DNA of 64,000 nt, taken from contig CANGFO010000011.1 in assembly GCA_947453195.1 (NCBI GenBank), positions 1 to 64,000 of the forward strand, in the 5' to 3' direction. Under the pieces are notes generated by a model that was not told the DNA's origin, did no database searches, and worked only from the letters and a program-made list of their open reading frames with translations. Positions 39,216 through 47,875 of the stretch are shown here, piece by piece (the first letter of the stretch is position 1; every line of letters begins with the position of its first letter). Origin of the DNA: Flavobacteriaceae bacterium (GTDB lineage Bacteria; Bacteroidota; Bacteroidia; Flavobacteriales; Flavobacteriaceae). A program made the position numbers and the translations under genes.

Positions 39216-40283
39216 CTAAACTTTAACCGTCCAGTTAAAAGTGTCTTCGGCTTTTTTATACTGAATATTTGTAAGTTTTTCTTTTAATTGAAGAGCAAAT
39301 GAGTTTTCTATTTTCGGTAAAGTATATTCTACTTCTTGGAATGAAAAAGAACTAATAGGACTTACAACAGCAGCAGTTCCGGCTCCAAAAATTTCTTTTA
39401 AACTGCCATCTTTAGCAGCGTTTACAATCTCATCTACCAATACCGAACGGATTTCAACAGCAATTCCTTCTCTTTTTGCAAGATCGATTAAACTTTTACG
39501 CGTTACCCCGTCTAATATTCTTTCGCTAGTTGGCGCGGTAAGTAAAGTTTCGTTAATTCTAAAGAACACATTCATGGTTCCTGCCTCTTCCAGTTTAGTA
39601 TGTGTAGCATCATCGGTCCAAATGATTTGTTGGAATCCTTTATCATTCGCCAATTTAGTTGGGTAAAATTGTGCCGAATAGTTTCCGGCTGCTTTTGCAG
39701 CACCAATCCCACCATTTGCCGCACGGCTATAATGCTCTGCAATGATTACTTTCACCTCACCAGAATAATAGGCTTTTGCTGGAGAAAGAATAATCATAAA
39801 TCGGTATTGTGAAGAGGGTTGCGCAATTACTCCCGAACCAACGGCAATCATAAAAGGACGAATATATAAAGTGTTTCCAATTCCTTTTTTTACCCAATTG
39901 CGTTCTAAATCCAGAATAGTTTTTAATCCATCCAGGAATATATTTTCAGGAACTTCTGGCATGGCCATACGAACAGCCGATTTGTTAAAACGGTGAAAAT
40001 TCTCTTCCGGACGAAATAACCAAATCGCATCTTGATCATCTTTGTAGGCTTTCATTCCTTCAAAAATAGCTTGGCCATAATGAAAAACTTTGGCTGATGG
40101 ATCAATTAAAAAAGGTTCGTAAGGTTTTATAATTGGTTTCTGCCAAGCACCTTCTTTGAAATCACAAACCAACATGTGGTCTGTAAAAACGTTACCAAAA
40201 GTTAGATTTTCAAAATCAATAGTGTCTATTTTAGAAGAAGAAGCTTTAATTATTTCAAATTCTAGAGTAGTATTTAAACTCAT
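39216..40283 (-). CDS. ilvE: Branched-chain amino acid aminotransferase
   Basis: 355 residues from ATG 40283 (MSLNTTLEFEI). A start 16 codons earlier exists but is less typical. Catalyses the last step of valine, leucine and isoleucine synthesis, and their first degradation step. Fold class IV PLP motifs are FEGMKAYKDD, the PLP lysine region NYSAQFYPTKLANDKGFQQIIWTD, EEAGTMNVFF and GTAAVVSPI. Length and motifs fit the larger, eukaryote-like IlvE group common in Bacteroidota. Confidence 0.95.
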   Translation of the reverse strand: MSLNTTLEFEIIKASSSKIDTIDFENLTFGNVFTDHMLVCDFKEGAWQKPIIKPYEPFLIDPSAKVFHYGQAIFEGMKAYKDDQDAIWLFRPEENFHRFNKSAVRMAMPEVPENIFLDGLKTILDLERNWVKKGIGNTLYIRPFMIAVGSGVIAQPSSQYRFMIILSPAKAYYSGEVKVIIAEHYSRAANGGIGAAKAAGNYSAQFYPTKLANDKGFQQIIWTDDATHTKLEEAGTMNVFFRINETLLTAPTSERILDGVTRKSLIDLAKREGIAVEIRSVLVDEIVNAAKDGSLKEIFGAGTAAVVSPISSFSFQEVEYTLPKIENSFALQLKEKLTNIQYKKAEDTFNWTVKV

Positions 40284-40382
40284 TCGTTGTAAGTTAACAG
40301 TATTAACACTATTCAATAAACTGAAAATCAATTAGTTGTTTAGCGGATTGTAATTTTTGATTTATTGCTCTTTAATAATTTG

Positions 40383-40390
40383 CAAAAATA
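40383..40390 (-). promoter_or_regulatory. -7 element of the ilvE promoter
   Basis: Minus strand TATTTTTG matches TAnnTTTG; it would give a leader of roughly 95 bases before ATG 40283. Confidence 0.4.
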
Positions 40391-40457
40391 CTAAAAAAAT
40401 GAATAGTTAATTTAAAAAAAAGCAACATTATTTCGTGTTTATTTTTTATTATCTAAC

Positions 40458-40465
40458 TAATTTTG
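40458..40465 (+). promoter_or_regulatory. -7 element of the DUF4920 gene
   Basis: TAATTTTG matches TAnnTTTG, 20 bases upstream of ATG 40486. The element lies inside the longer alternative reading of the gene, which supports the later start. Confidence 0.5.
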
Positions 40466-40485
40466 TGATTATAAAAAGTACGATT

Positions 40486-40977
40486 ATGAAAAAAATAATT
40501 TATGCAATTGCAACAATACTATTAGTGGCTAGTTGTAATAAGAAAGAAGAAGTTAAACCAACTGAAAAAGGGGTTTCTTATGTAAAATTTGGAGATAGTA
40601 TTTCTGCTGAAGGAGCAATTAGTAAAGAGGATTTACTTGCTAAATACACTTCATTAAAACCAACAGATACTATAGAAGTTAAAGTACTTTCTAAAGTGGT
40701 TGATGTATGTCAAAAAAAAGGATGTTGGATGAATATCGATTTGGGTTCTGGAAAATCAACCATTGTTCATTTTAAAGATTACGGATTTTTTGTTCCAAAA
40801 AATGCCGCAGAAAGTGAAGTAATTGTTCACGGTAAGGCATTTGTAGAAGTAACTTCTATCAATGATTTAAAAGAATATGCAAAAGATGCTGGTAAATCAA
40901 AAGCAGCAATTGACAGCATTGTAGTTCCAGAAACCAACTATTCCTTTATGGCGGATGGTGTTTTAATTAAAAAATAA
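40486..40977 (+). CDS. DUF4920 lipoprotein
   Basis: 163 residues from ATG 40486, giving lipoprotein signal MKKIIYAIATILLVASC. An earlier ATG at 40435 would place extra residues before the signal. The mature domain has the DUF4920 pattern: KFGDSISAEGAIS, VCQKKGCWMNIDLG with two cysteines six apart, KDYGFFVPKN and a C-terminal FMADGVLIKK. The Cys pair suggests metal binding, but no activity is established. It is followed after one base by a heme-motif lipoprotein gene and then mnmD. Confidence 0.82.
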   Translation: MKKIIYAIATILLVASCNKKEEVKPTEKGVSYVKFGDSISAEGAISKEDLLAKYTSLKPTDTIEVKVLSKVVDVCQKKGCWMNIDLGSGKSTIVHFKDYGFFVPKNAAESEVIVHGKAFVEVTSINDLKEYAKDAGKSKAAIDSIVVPETNYSFMADGVLIKK

Positions 40978-40978
40978 C

Positions 40979-41419
40979 ATGAATAAATTTTCAATTTTAT
41001 TGATGGTTTTTTGCTTTTTTTTCTGTCAGAAAAAGGAGCAGAATACCACTGAAAATAATGCTTCTTGTAAAAAAGAGAAAAAGTTTGAGATGTACGAATT
41101 GTCTGAAATGGCATCGCTTATGGAGCAGATGTATGCTTATAATTTGCAAATCAAAAATAAAATTGAAAACAGTGAATCAATAGGTGAATTTCCAGAATTT
41201 TTCAATAAAATTTATACTGCAAAATTTACAGACAGTTCTGATAAAGATCCATTTTTTGATAAAAAAGCCAAAGCTTTTATTGCCGCTCAAAAATTAATTT
41301 ATTCGGATCCAAAAAATGTTAAGAAAAATTTCAATGTGGGTGTAGCTGCTTGTGTTTCTTGTCATCAAGGTAAATGCGGCGGACCAATACCAAAAATTAA
41401 AAAATTATATCTAAACTAA
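40979..41419 (+). CDS. Small lipoprotein with a single c-type heme motif
   Basis: 146 residues. It begins with a short hydrophobic signal ending in a possible lipobox Cys (MVFCFFFCQKK). Near the C-terminus is CVSCH (residues about 124-128), the c-type heme attachment motif, followed by QGKCGGPIPKIKKL with one further cysteine. The rest is helical, as in cytochrome c-prime-like or di-heme relatives, though only one CxxCH is present. It is probably an envelope electron-transfer or sensor protein. It is coupled to the DUF4920 gene, so the two may act together. Confidence 0.75.
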   Translation: MNKFSILLMVFCFFFCQKKEQNTTENNASCKKEKKFEMYELSEMASLMEQMYAYNLQIKNKIENSESIGEFPEFFNKIYTAKFTDSSDKDPFFDKKAKAFIAAQKLIYSDPKNVKKNFNVGVAACVSCHQGKCGGPIPKIKKLYLN

Positions 41420-41422
41420 CTT

Positions 41423-42085
41423 TTGAAACACGAAATTATACAAACTAAGGATGGTTCTACCACCATTCATTTGCCCGAGTGGGAGGAAAGCTATCATTCT
41501 AAACATGGCGCTATTCAAGAGGCATATCATGTTTTTATAAAATCTGGATTTGATTTATTTAAAGGTCAGCCTTTGTCAATTTTAGAAATTGGCTTTGGTA
41601 CTGGATTGAATGCATTTATTACTTTTTTAGAAGCTAATAAAACCAATCAAAGCATTAATTATGAAGGGATTGAGGCTTATCCGGTTCTGCTGGAAGAAGC
41701 GCTGTTAATGAATTATGTTTCCGAATTGCAAGAACAAGAAAATCAAAGTATTTTTGATTCCATGCACCAATTATCTTGGGGTGAAAAACACAATTTGGCA
41801 GCTAATTTTAATCTAACCAAACGCAAACAATTCTTTCAAGATATTAACGATAGTAATCAATTTGATTTAATTTATTTTGATGCTTTTGGTTTTCGCGTAC
41901 AACCTGAATTATGGTCTCTCGAGATCTTTAAAAAAATGTATGTAGCCCTTAAATCTGGAGGAGTTTTAGTTACTTATGCATGCAGATCATCCATTAAGAA
42001 TGCAATGCTAGAATGCGGGTTTAAGGTTGAAAAACTTCCTGGTGCCCCTGGGAAAAGAGAAATGCTTCGAGCAACAAAAGCGTAG
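41423..42085 (+). CDS. mnmD: tRNA (mnm5s2U34) methyltransferase, MnmD-type
   Basis: 220 residues. Starts with TTG at 41423: the upstream gene's TAA stop lies in the same frame two codons earlier, and the next in-frame ATG is far inside the domain. The SAM-binding motif is ILEIGFGTGLNAFITFLEA, with FDLIYFDAFGFRVQPELWS and the terminal GAPGKREMLRA block of the DUF752/MnmD family. It methylates the wobble-uridine side chain at tRNA position 34; in E. coli the domain is fused to MnmC1, here it stands alone. mnmE in this window acts earlier on the same nucleoside. Confidence 0.9.
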   Translation: MKHEIIQTKDGSTTIHLPEWEESYHSKHGAIQEAYHVFIKSGFDLFKGQPLSILEIGFGTGLNAFITFLEANKTNQSINYEGIEAYPVLLEEALLMNYVSELQEQENQSIFDSMHQLSWGEKHNLAANFNLTKRKQFFQDINDSNQFDLIYFDAFGFRVQPELWSLEIFKKMYVALKSGGVLVTYACRSSIKNAMLECGFKVEKLPGAPGKREMLRATKA

Positions 42086-43027
42086 TTACTTAGCTGCTTT
42101 TGGACTTACTATTTGTACGTTTTGAAAAACAATTGCACCTTTAATTACTCCAGCAATTGTTGAACGCAAGGCATCAATAATATGAATTTTAAGTTCGTTT
42201 TTTGGATAAATCAAACTGACTTCACGTGCTGGTTTTGGTTCTACAAAATGGCGTAATTTGGCTTGGTCTTTTTCTTTTAAATCTAAGGTATGCAGGTAGG
42301 GCAACAAAGTAGTTCCAAGGCCTTCGTCTGCTAGTTTAATTAAGGTTTCAAAACTTCCGCTTTCAATTTTAAAATGATTGTTTTCTAAATTTTTATCGCT
42401 TTTACATAAGTTTAAAATACTATCTCTAAAGCAATGTCCGTCTTGTAGTAAAAGAATTTCATCTAAATTCAAATCGTTTATTTCAATTTCTTTTTTATTG
42501 AAAACGCCATGATTTTCAGGGATATATGCTACAAAGGGCTCGAAATACAAAACGATTTCTTTGATCTTTTCTTCATTTAGAGGAGTAGCTGCGATTGCAG
42601 CATCTAAATGCCCATTATTTAATTTGAAAATGATATCTTCCGTATGAAGTTCCTCTATTATTAATTTAACTTTTGGATATTTTTTAATGAAATTATTCAA
42701 AAACATGGGCAATAAAGTGGGCATTATTGTAGGTATTATACCTAATCTGAATTCGCCTCCAATAAAACCTTTTTGTTGGTGTACAATATCTTGAATACGG
42801 TCTGCTTCGTTTACAATGTTTTTTGCCTGATTAACAATTTTGTGTCCAATTTCAGTAAGTTGAATTGGTTTTTTTGTCCTGTCAAATATCTGAATTCCCA
42901 GTTCTTCTTCTACTTTTTGTATTTGCATACTCAAAGTAGGTTGAGTAACGAAACATTTTTCGGCAGCTAAAGTGAAATTTTTATATTCAGCTACAGCTAG
43001 AACATATTGTAATTGAGTAATGGTCAT
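42086..43027 (-). CDS. oxyR: LysR-family peroxide sensor OxyR
   Basis: 313 residues. LysR helix-turn-helix in the first 60 residues (TQLQYVLAVAEYKNFTLAAEKC), then the substrate-binding-like regulatory domain. The redox cysteines are at 199 and 208 in LLQDGHCFRDSILNLC, the numbering and spacing of E. coli OxyR, so it should sense hydrogen peroxide by disulfide formation. Likely targets (catalase, Dps, AhpC) are not adjacent. Its stop abuts mnmD with no gap; the two are convergent. Confidence 0.95.
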   Translation of the reverse strand: MTITQLQYVLAVAEYKNFTLAAEKCFVTQPTLSMQIQKVEEELGIQIFDRTKKPIQLTEIGHKIVNQAKNIVNEADRIQDIVHQQKGFIGGEFRLGIIPTIMPTLLPMFLNNFIKKYPKVKLIIEELHTEDIIFKLNNGHLDAAIAATPLNEEKIKEIVLYFEPFVAYIPENHGVFNKKEIEINDLNLDEILLLQDGHCFRDSILNLCKSDKNLENNHFKIESGSFETLIKLADEGLGTTLLPYLHTLDLKEKDQAKLRHFVEPKPAREVSLIYPKNELKIHIIDALRSTIAGVIKGAIVFQNVQIVSPKAAK

Positions 43028-43047
43028 CGGTATAGTAAAATTTTATG

Positions 43048-43055
43048 CAAATATA
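43048..43055 (-). promoter_or_regulatory. -7 element of the oxyR promoter
   Basis: Minus strand TATATTTG matches TAnnTTTG, 21 bases upstream of the start codon; -33 box unclear. Confidence 0.5.
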
Positions 43056-43150
43056 AAACCTATAAATTAAATTTATGGTTAAAAAATAGTTTATTTGATA
43101 TTTTAATACAGATATTATCTTAATTTTATAAAAAAATTCAGATTATAGTT

Positions 43151-43789
43151 ATGGATGATTTTTACAAGAAGATTTTAGACAATAATAAAAATTGGGTTGA
43201 CAGTCAATTAGCAAAAGACCCTGAATATTTCCAAGATTTATCTAAGGGTCAAAATCCTCCTTTGTTATGGATAGGATGTTCGGATAGTAGAGTGCCAGCT
43301 AATGAAATTATTGGCGCTAAACCAGGCGAAGTGTTTGTTCATAGGAATATAGCTAATATGGTGGTTCATAGCGATATGAATATGCTAAGCGTTTTAGATT
43401 ATGCTGTGAATGTTTTAAAAGTAAAACATGTAATTGTATGTGGGCATTATGGCTGTGGCGGTATTAAAGCTGCCATGCAAAATGACTCAATTGGAATTAT
43501 TGATAATTGGATCAGACATATTAAAGATGTATATCGTTTTCATAAAACTGAGCTGGATGCTGTGCAAAATGAAGACGAACGATTCAATAAATTTGTAGAA
43601 GTTAATGTACGAGAGCAAGTGTTTGATTTAGCTAAAACTTCAATTGTTCAATCGGCTTGGAAGAAAGGTCAGAAACTGACTTTACACGGATGGGTTTACG
43701 GTTTAAATTCGGGATATGTAACCGATTTGAATGTTAATTTTAGTTCAAATATAGATTTAGATAAAGTGGACCAACTTTATTTTGAATAA
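43151..43789 (+). CDS. can: Beta-class carbonic anhydrase
   Basis: 212 residues. Interconverts CO2 and bicarbonate. Zinc ligands are Cys43 and Asp45 (CSDSR, with Arg47), His99 and Cys102 (CGHYGCGGIKAA). The overall layout and length match E. coli Can. Cytoplasmic. It converges with the LETM1-related gene with seven bases between stops. Confidence 0.96.
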   Translation: MDDFYKKILDNNKNWVDSQLAKDPEYFQDLSKGQNPPLLWIGCSDSRVPANEIIGAKPGEVFVHRNIANMVVHSDMNMLSVLDYAVNVLKVKHVIVCGHYGCGGIKAAMQNDSIGIIDNWIRHIKDVYRFHKTELDAVQNEDERFNKFVEVNVREQVFDLAKTSIVQSAWKKGQKLTLHGWVYGLNSGYVTDLNVNFSSNIDLDKVDQLYFE

Positions 43790-43796
43790 CTAGCTT

Positions 43797-44990
43797 TTAA
43801 TCTTCATAGTTTTCATTAAAAGCAGAAGGTAATATTTGCGGGATAAATTTTATCAAAAGAGGTAGTAATAAACTTCCGCCTGGAAGTAAGAAAATAGCTA
43901 AGGACGGAACACTTTTACAAATGTCTAATAATTGTTTTCTTACTTTCTTTTTTTCAGAGGTATCTAAATCTCTTTGAGTGGATTGCATTAATAAATGCAT
44001 TAACTCTTTACTCTCTACAATTTCCTTTGACAATCTTTTTTTATTTCTTTTTATCAGTAATTCCACACTCGAAGTGGTTTGATCGTAAAAATGTTTTACT
44101 GGATTGGAATAATTAAAATATTGGATTTCAGATTTGTACCTGTTCATAAAAATCGAAATTTCGCGAATGCTTTCTTCAGTTATTACTTCATCAATATGAA
44201 GTTCTTGCGCTATTTTATGAAGAAAATACGATTCTTCATTATCTAATTTACCATCATTCCAAACCGTTAAACACGCCATGTCAAGAAGGTAGAATTTTTC
44301 TAAATCTTCTTTAAAGAAATCTAAAGGAAGTTGTTTTAAGGTTTGTATATTAACTTTTGAAAATTTGGTATAACGTAAGGATGCTTCGAAAAGTTTGATC
44401 AGTAAATCATCGTTCGAAGTTTTTACAGTTTTAATTTGCAACGCTAAGGAAACCAAACTAATTATGCTTTCTTCTGTTTTTTTTATATACTTGTCCGGAA
44501 TTTCACCAGAAATCAAATAATGTCTGAAAGCAAGAATGTCCACAAATAATAGGGCATTGGTAATGATGTGGGAAAAGTTTCGGCTAATAATGTCTTTATT
44601 AGTTTGAACTCTTTCTTCTATAATATCCTCCAATTTCGTGCTGTCCGACGTAGGAAGTATTTTATCCAATAGGCCAAATCCTTTTGGAGTCATTTTCTGA
44701 TAAAAATTTACTGTCTTATCAATAAAATCTGTTGGATTGTTTTGTTTGGTTGTAAAGTAATACGTTTCGAATAAGGTGTTTATTAATGCAATCTTCGAAA
44801 CTTCTTCCGGTTTCCATTGGGTAATTGTAACCTCAGAATTATTATTAATGCTCACAATATGACCGTAAACAAATCCAGTTTTACGAATGTTTTTATAAAA
44901 AGACAAAGTGTCCAAATCCAAACAAGGTAATGAACTTGTTAGCTCTGAAAAATATTTATCTATCCAACCATTTGCTGAAGGGTTAATCAT
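43797..44990 (-). CDS. LETM1-related protein
   Basis: 397 residues, largely helical. The last 60 residues resemble the conserved core of LETM1: basic RDLDTSEKKKVRKQLLDICKSVPSLAIFLLPGGSLLLPLLIKFIPQILPSAF, compared with the (R/K)QLL...PF...P..E.LLP..LKLFPN.LPS.F pattern of the mitochondrial protein. This includes a single proline-rich membrane segment. The N-terminal 330 residues are lineage-specific. Bacteroidota homologues are called LETM1-related biofilm-associated proteins; no transport activity is proven. Single gene. Confidence 0.8.
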   Translation of the reverse strand: MINPSANGWIDKYFSELTSSLPCLDLDTLSFYKNIRKTGFVYGHIVSINNNSEVTITQWKPEEVSKIALINTLFETYYFTTKQNNPTDFIDKTVNFYQKMTPKGFGLLDKILPTSDSTKLEDIIEERVQTNKDIISRNFSHIITNALLFVDILAFRHYLISGEIPDKYIKKTEESIISLVSLALQIKTVKTSNDDLLIKLFEASLRYTKFSKVNIQTLKQLPLDFFKEDLEKFYLLDMACLTVWNDGKLDNEESYFLHKIAQELHIDEVITEESIREISIFMNRYKSEIQYFNYSNPVKHFYDQTTSSVELLIKRNKKRLSKEIVESKELMHLLMQSTQRDLDTSEKKKVRKQLLDICKSVPSLAIFLLPGGSLLLPLLIKFIPQILPSAFNENYED

Positions 44991-45032
44991 AAAACAAATT
45001 TGAATTACAAATCTAGAATAATTTTAAACAAA

Positions 45033-45064
45033 AAATCGTTATCTAAATTAATAAATAACGATTT
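45033..45064 (-). terminator. Terminator of the superoxide dismutase gene
   Basis: A 10-bp stem (AAATCGTTAT, 45033-45042, with 45055-45064). On the minus strand it is followed by a T-rich run. It lies 20 bases past the sodC stop. Confidence 0.75.
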
Positions 45065-45083
45065 GATAAAGAAGTAGTAATGA

Positions 45084-45608
45084 TTATTTTATTATTCCAG
45101 AACACGCTACTCGTGCACCTGCATTACCTGTTGGTTGCGTTATATAATCGTCTGCTTTGTCGTGTACGATTAATCCTTTCCCAAGTATATCTTTGTTTAC
45201 ATCGCCACATCCTATGCACCATTCCTCTGTTTTAAGGGTGATGGTTCCGTTGCCATTTTCATCTGCACTAAAGTTTCCAATATCCCCTTTATGATGTTCA
45301 GCATCAGTCCAATTTCCATGTTTTACATGCATTGGATTCCAATGACCGCCAGCAGAAGTAGCGTCTCCCGCAGAGCAATCTGCTTTTTCATGAATGTGAA
45401 TTGCATGAATTCCCGGTTTTAATCCGGATAGTTTTGCTTCAAAAGAAACCACTCCATTTTTTTCTTTAAATGTAGCAGTACCGGTAACGGTGCTACCGCT
45501 TTTTGGTTCTAATGTTATGGTTAAAGCATTTGCCTTGCTAGAGTTACCTGATTTACAAGCCACTAAAATTGCAATTGTGGTTACTGTTAATATTAGTATT
45601 TTTTTCAT
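45084..45608 (-). CDS. sodC: Cu/Zn superoxide dismutase, lipoprotein
   Basis: 174 residues from ATG 45608 with lipoprotein signal (ILTVTTIAILVAC). An upstream ATG at 45626 overlaps the -7 element and is rejected. Copper and zinc ligands are visible: HAIHIHEKADCSAGDATSAGGHWNP (His48-type pair, disulfide Cys, bridging His), KHGNWTDAEHHKGDIGNF and IVHDKADDY near the end. GARVACSGII carries the second disulfide cysteine. It destroys superoxide in the periplasm or at the outer membrane. Confidence 0.94.
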   Translation of the reverse strand: MKKILILTVTTIAILVACKSGNSSKANALTITLEPKSGSTVTGTATFKEKNGVVSFEAKLSGLKPGIHAIHIHEKADCSAGDATSAGGHWNPMHVKHGNWTDAEHHKGDIGNFSADENGNGTITLKTEEWCIGCGDVNKDILGKGLIVHDKADDYITQPTGNAGARVACSGIIK

Positions 45609-45623
45609 TGTATATATTTTTAT

Positions 45624-45631
45624 CAAAGTTA
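45624..45631 (-). promoter_or_regulatory. -7 element of the sodC promoter
   Basis: Minus strand TAACTTTG matches TAnnTTTG, 16 bases upstream of ATG 45608. Confidence 0.5.
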
Positions 45632-45664
45632 ACGATAAAAAAGCAGACTTAATTTAAAATTAAC

Positions 45665-47455
45665 TTAAAAACAATAGCCGTTTTCTGTAACTAATTTATT
45701 GGTAATTGTTTCTCTCAGTGCAACAATATTCGGCATGTTGGTGTATTTCGTAAATCTTCTTAATCCCATTAACATCATTCTCTGTTCGTCGCCTTCAGCA
45801 AATGAAATAATGCTTTCTTTACCACGTAATGCTACAATATCAACAGCTTTGTATAAATACAATTTTGCCATTGCAATTTGTTCTTCCACTTTTGCTTCTC
45901 CTGCTTTTTTAGCTAGTTTTTCAGTACGAAGTAGCGTACTTTCTGCCATGTAGATTTCAATTAACATATCGGCAGCAGCCATTAATAACTGTTGGTGAGA
46001 ATCTAAATCCATTCCAAATTTTTGAACCGCAGCACCTGCAACCATTAGAAATGCATTTTTCAATTTAGCAATCATTTCTTTTTCTTCAGAGAATAATTCC
46101 GAATAATCGGGTGTGTCAAACGAAGGTATTCCCATTAATTCTTCTTGTACTTTCATGGCAGGTCCAAGCAAATCAACATGGCCTTTCATTGCTTTTTTAA
46201 TCAGCATTCCTACAGAAAGCATTCGGTTAATTTCGTTCGTACCTTCATAGATTCTTGCAATACGAGCATCGCGCCAAGCACTTTCCATCGGAGTGTCTTC
46301 CGAAAATCCCATTCCGCCATAAATTTGAATTCCTTCATCGGCACAATTTTGTACGTCTTCCGAAACGGCAACTTTTAGTATGGAACATTCAATGGCAAAT
46401 TCTTCAACTCCTTTTAATTCGGCTTCTTGGTGTGAAGTTCCTTCTGCAACACGAGCATTAATTCGATCTTCAATCGATTTTGCTGCACGATACGTGGCGC
46501 TTTCTCCAGCATAAGCTGAAGTTGCCATTTCGGCTAATTTATAACGAATTGCTCCAAATTGTGAAATTGGGGTATTGAATTGAACTCGTTCGTTGGCATA
46601 ATGAATGGCATTGGTTGTTACTCTACGTTGGGCATCCAAGCAGGCTGCAGCCAATTTGATACGGCCAACATTCAAGGCATTCATTGCAATTTTAAATCCG
46701 TTTCCTCTTTCGGAAAGCATATTTTCGACAGGCACTTTCGTTTCATTAAAGAATACTTGTCGGGTAGAGGAGGCCCTAATTCCTAATTTGTGTTCTTCTT
46801 CTCCAAATGAAATTCCGTTTGTTGTATCATTTTCTACAATAAAACCGGTTATGTTTTTATCATCATCAATTCTTGCAAAAACTATAAATAGCGAACAAAA
46901 TCCGGCATTTGATATCCACATTTTTTGTCCGGTAATTTTATAATGTGTTCCATCTTCTGATAAAACTGCTTTCGTTTTTCCTGAATTGGCATCACTTCCT
47001 GCGCCAGGTTCTGTTAAACAATAAGCACCAAACCATTCTCCTGAAGCCAATTTTGGAACATATTTTTGCTTTTGTTCTTCGGTTCCGTATAAGGTAATTG
47101 GCATCGTTCCAATTCCGGTGTGGGCACCAAAAGCTGTCGAGAAAGATCCTGTTGCCCCCGAAATATAATCACATACTAAGCAGGTATCTACAAATCCCAT
47201 TCCCATTCCGCCATAATTTTCTGGAACAGCAACACTTAAAAATCCCATTTCACCAGCTTTTTTCATTACCTCTTCGGTAAATTTAAAGTCCTTGCTTTCA
47301 AAACGGTTTTTGAATGGCCAAATTTCTTTTTCCACAAATTCTTTAACCGAATCGCGCATCATTAATTGTTCTTCCGAAAAATCTTCTGGTGTAAAAACAT
47401 CCTCGCATTTGGTTACTTTAACCAAAAATTGTCCGCCTCTTGTTATTTCGCTCAT
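45665..47455 (-). CDS. fadE: Acyl-CoA dehydrogenase (FadE-type)
   Basis: 596 residues. FAD enzyme for the first oxidation of fatty acyl-CoA. The N-terminal and middle domains have YCLTEPGAGSDANSGKTKA and the MWISNAG motif. The C-terminal domain has IQIYGGMGFSEDTPMESAWRDARIARIYEGTNEINR, whose glutamate is the catalytic base. The C-terminal extension of about 150 residues is typical of the long-chain group. It is the last gene of the marR-fadN-fadA-fadE run, whose fadN-A-E order matches the fadNAE operon of Bacillus. A four-helix-bundle element separates it from fadA. Confidence 0.94.
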   Translation of the reverse strand: MSEITRGGQFLVKVTKCEDVFTPEDFSEEQLMMRDSVKEFVEKEIWPFKNRFESKDFKFTEEVMKKAGEMGFLSVAVPENYGGMGMGFVDTCLVCDYISGATGSFSTAFGAHTGIGTMPITLYGTEEQKQKYVPKLASGEWFGAYCLTEPGAGSDANSGKTKAVLSEDGTHYKITGQKMWISNAGFCSLFIVFARIDDDKNITGFIVENDTTNGISFGEEEHKLGIRASSTRQVFFNETKVPVENMLSERGNGFKIAMNALNVGRIKLAAACLDAQRRVTTNAIHYANERVQFNTPISQFGAIRYKLAEMATSAYAGESATYRAAKSIEDRINARVAEGTSHQEAELKGVEEFAIECSILKVAVSEDVQNCADEGIQIYGGMGFSEDTPMESAWRDARIARIYEGTNEINRMLSVGMLIKKAMKGHVDLLGPAMKVQEELMGIPSFDTPDYSELFSEEKEMIAKLKNAFLMVAGAAVQKFGMDLDSHQQLLMAAADMLIEIYMAESTLLRTEKLAKKAGEAKVEEQIAMAKLYLYKAVDIVALRGKESIISFAEGDEQRMMLMGLRRFTKYTNMPNIVALRETITNKLVTENGYCF

Positions 47456-47459
47456 GGTA

Positions 47460-47871
47460 TTTATATTTTGAATTATAAATTATATATTTTAAATTATTTT
47501 GACTCTTGTGAAGTTTTAATTATTTTGGTTAATATATTGATAATATGTTCAATTTCATTTAAATAAGAATCTACAGTTATTTGAGTTAATTCTGATTGAT
47601 TTAATAATCTTAGCCAATATTTTGTTTCTCTTGCTTCTTTTGAAGCAATTGATAATTTATTAATAAAATCTTTTTTTGATTGAGCCGCAATTGCTTCTTC
47701 CACATTAGCACCTATACTTGTTCCTGATCTAATTATTTGTTTTGAGATTATAAACTCATTTTCTTTTTTTAATTGAATGAATAGTTCAATTACGGTTAAT
47801 GCAAAATCAAATGTTTTTGTAGCAATTAAATTTTCTTTCATTAATTCAAAATTTATAATTCAAAATATAAA
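47460..47871. mobile_element. 412-bp inverted-repeat element carrying a four-helix-bundle gene
   Basis: A perfect 22-bp inverted repeat (47460-47481 and 47850-47871, containing ATTTTGAATTATAAATT) brackets a single small gene and nothing else. The left arm begins 5 bases upstream of the fadE start codon, and the right arm ends 5 bases past the fadA stop. The two genes would otherwise be close neighbours. Related arms occur without a gene at 49064-49153. No transposase is present, so any movement would need help in trans. The mobile reading is inference. Confidence 0.55.
47494..47841 (-). CDS. Four-helix-bundle protein (23S rRNA intervening-sequence protein family)
   Basis: 115 residues. Pattern ISKQIIRSGTSIGANVEEAIAAQSKKDFINKLSIASKEARETKYWLRLL is the family signature (S23/IVP, PF05635-like). 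Members are found inside bacterial 23S rRNA intervening sequences and scattered between genes in Bacteroidota. They are structurally related to the Avd accessory protein of diversity-generating retroelements, and bind nucleic acid in that setting. No reverse transcriptase is nearby. It sits between fadA and fadE inside perfect inverted repeats. A second copy is at 62298. Function unknown. Confidence 0.88.
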   Translation of the reverse strand: MKENLIATKTFDFALTVIELFIQLKKENEFIISKQIIRSGTSIGANVEEAIAAQSKKDFINKLSIASKEARETKYWLRLLNQSELTQITVDSYLNEIEHIINILTKIIKTSQESK

Positions 47872-47875
47872 ATAA

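Noticed and set aside
45699..46943. Several plus-strand ORFs opposite the acyl-CoA dehydrogenase gene
   Set aside because: They are antisense shadows of a clear long gene, with no family patterns or promoters.
47494..47841. Diversity-generating retroelement (four-helix-bundle Avd-like gene)
   Set aside because: No reverse transcriptase, template/variable repeat or target gene is found in the window; only the accessory-protein fold is shared.
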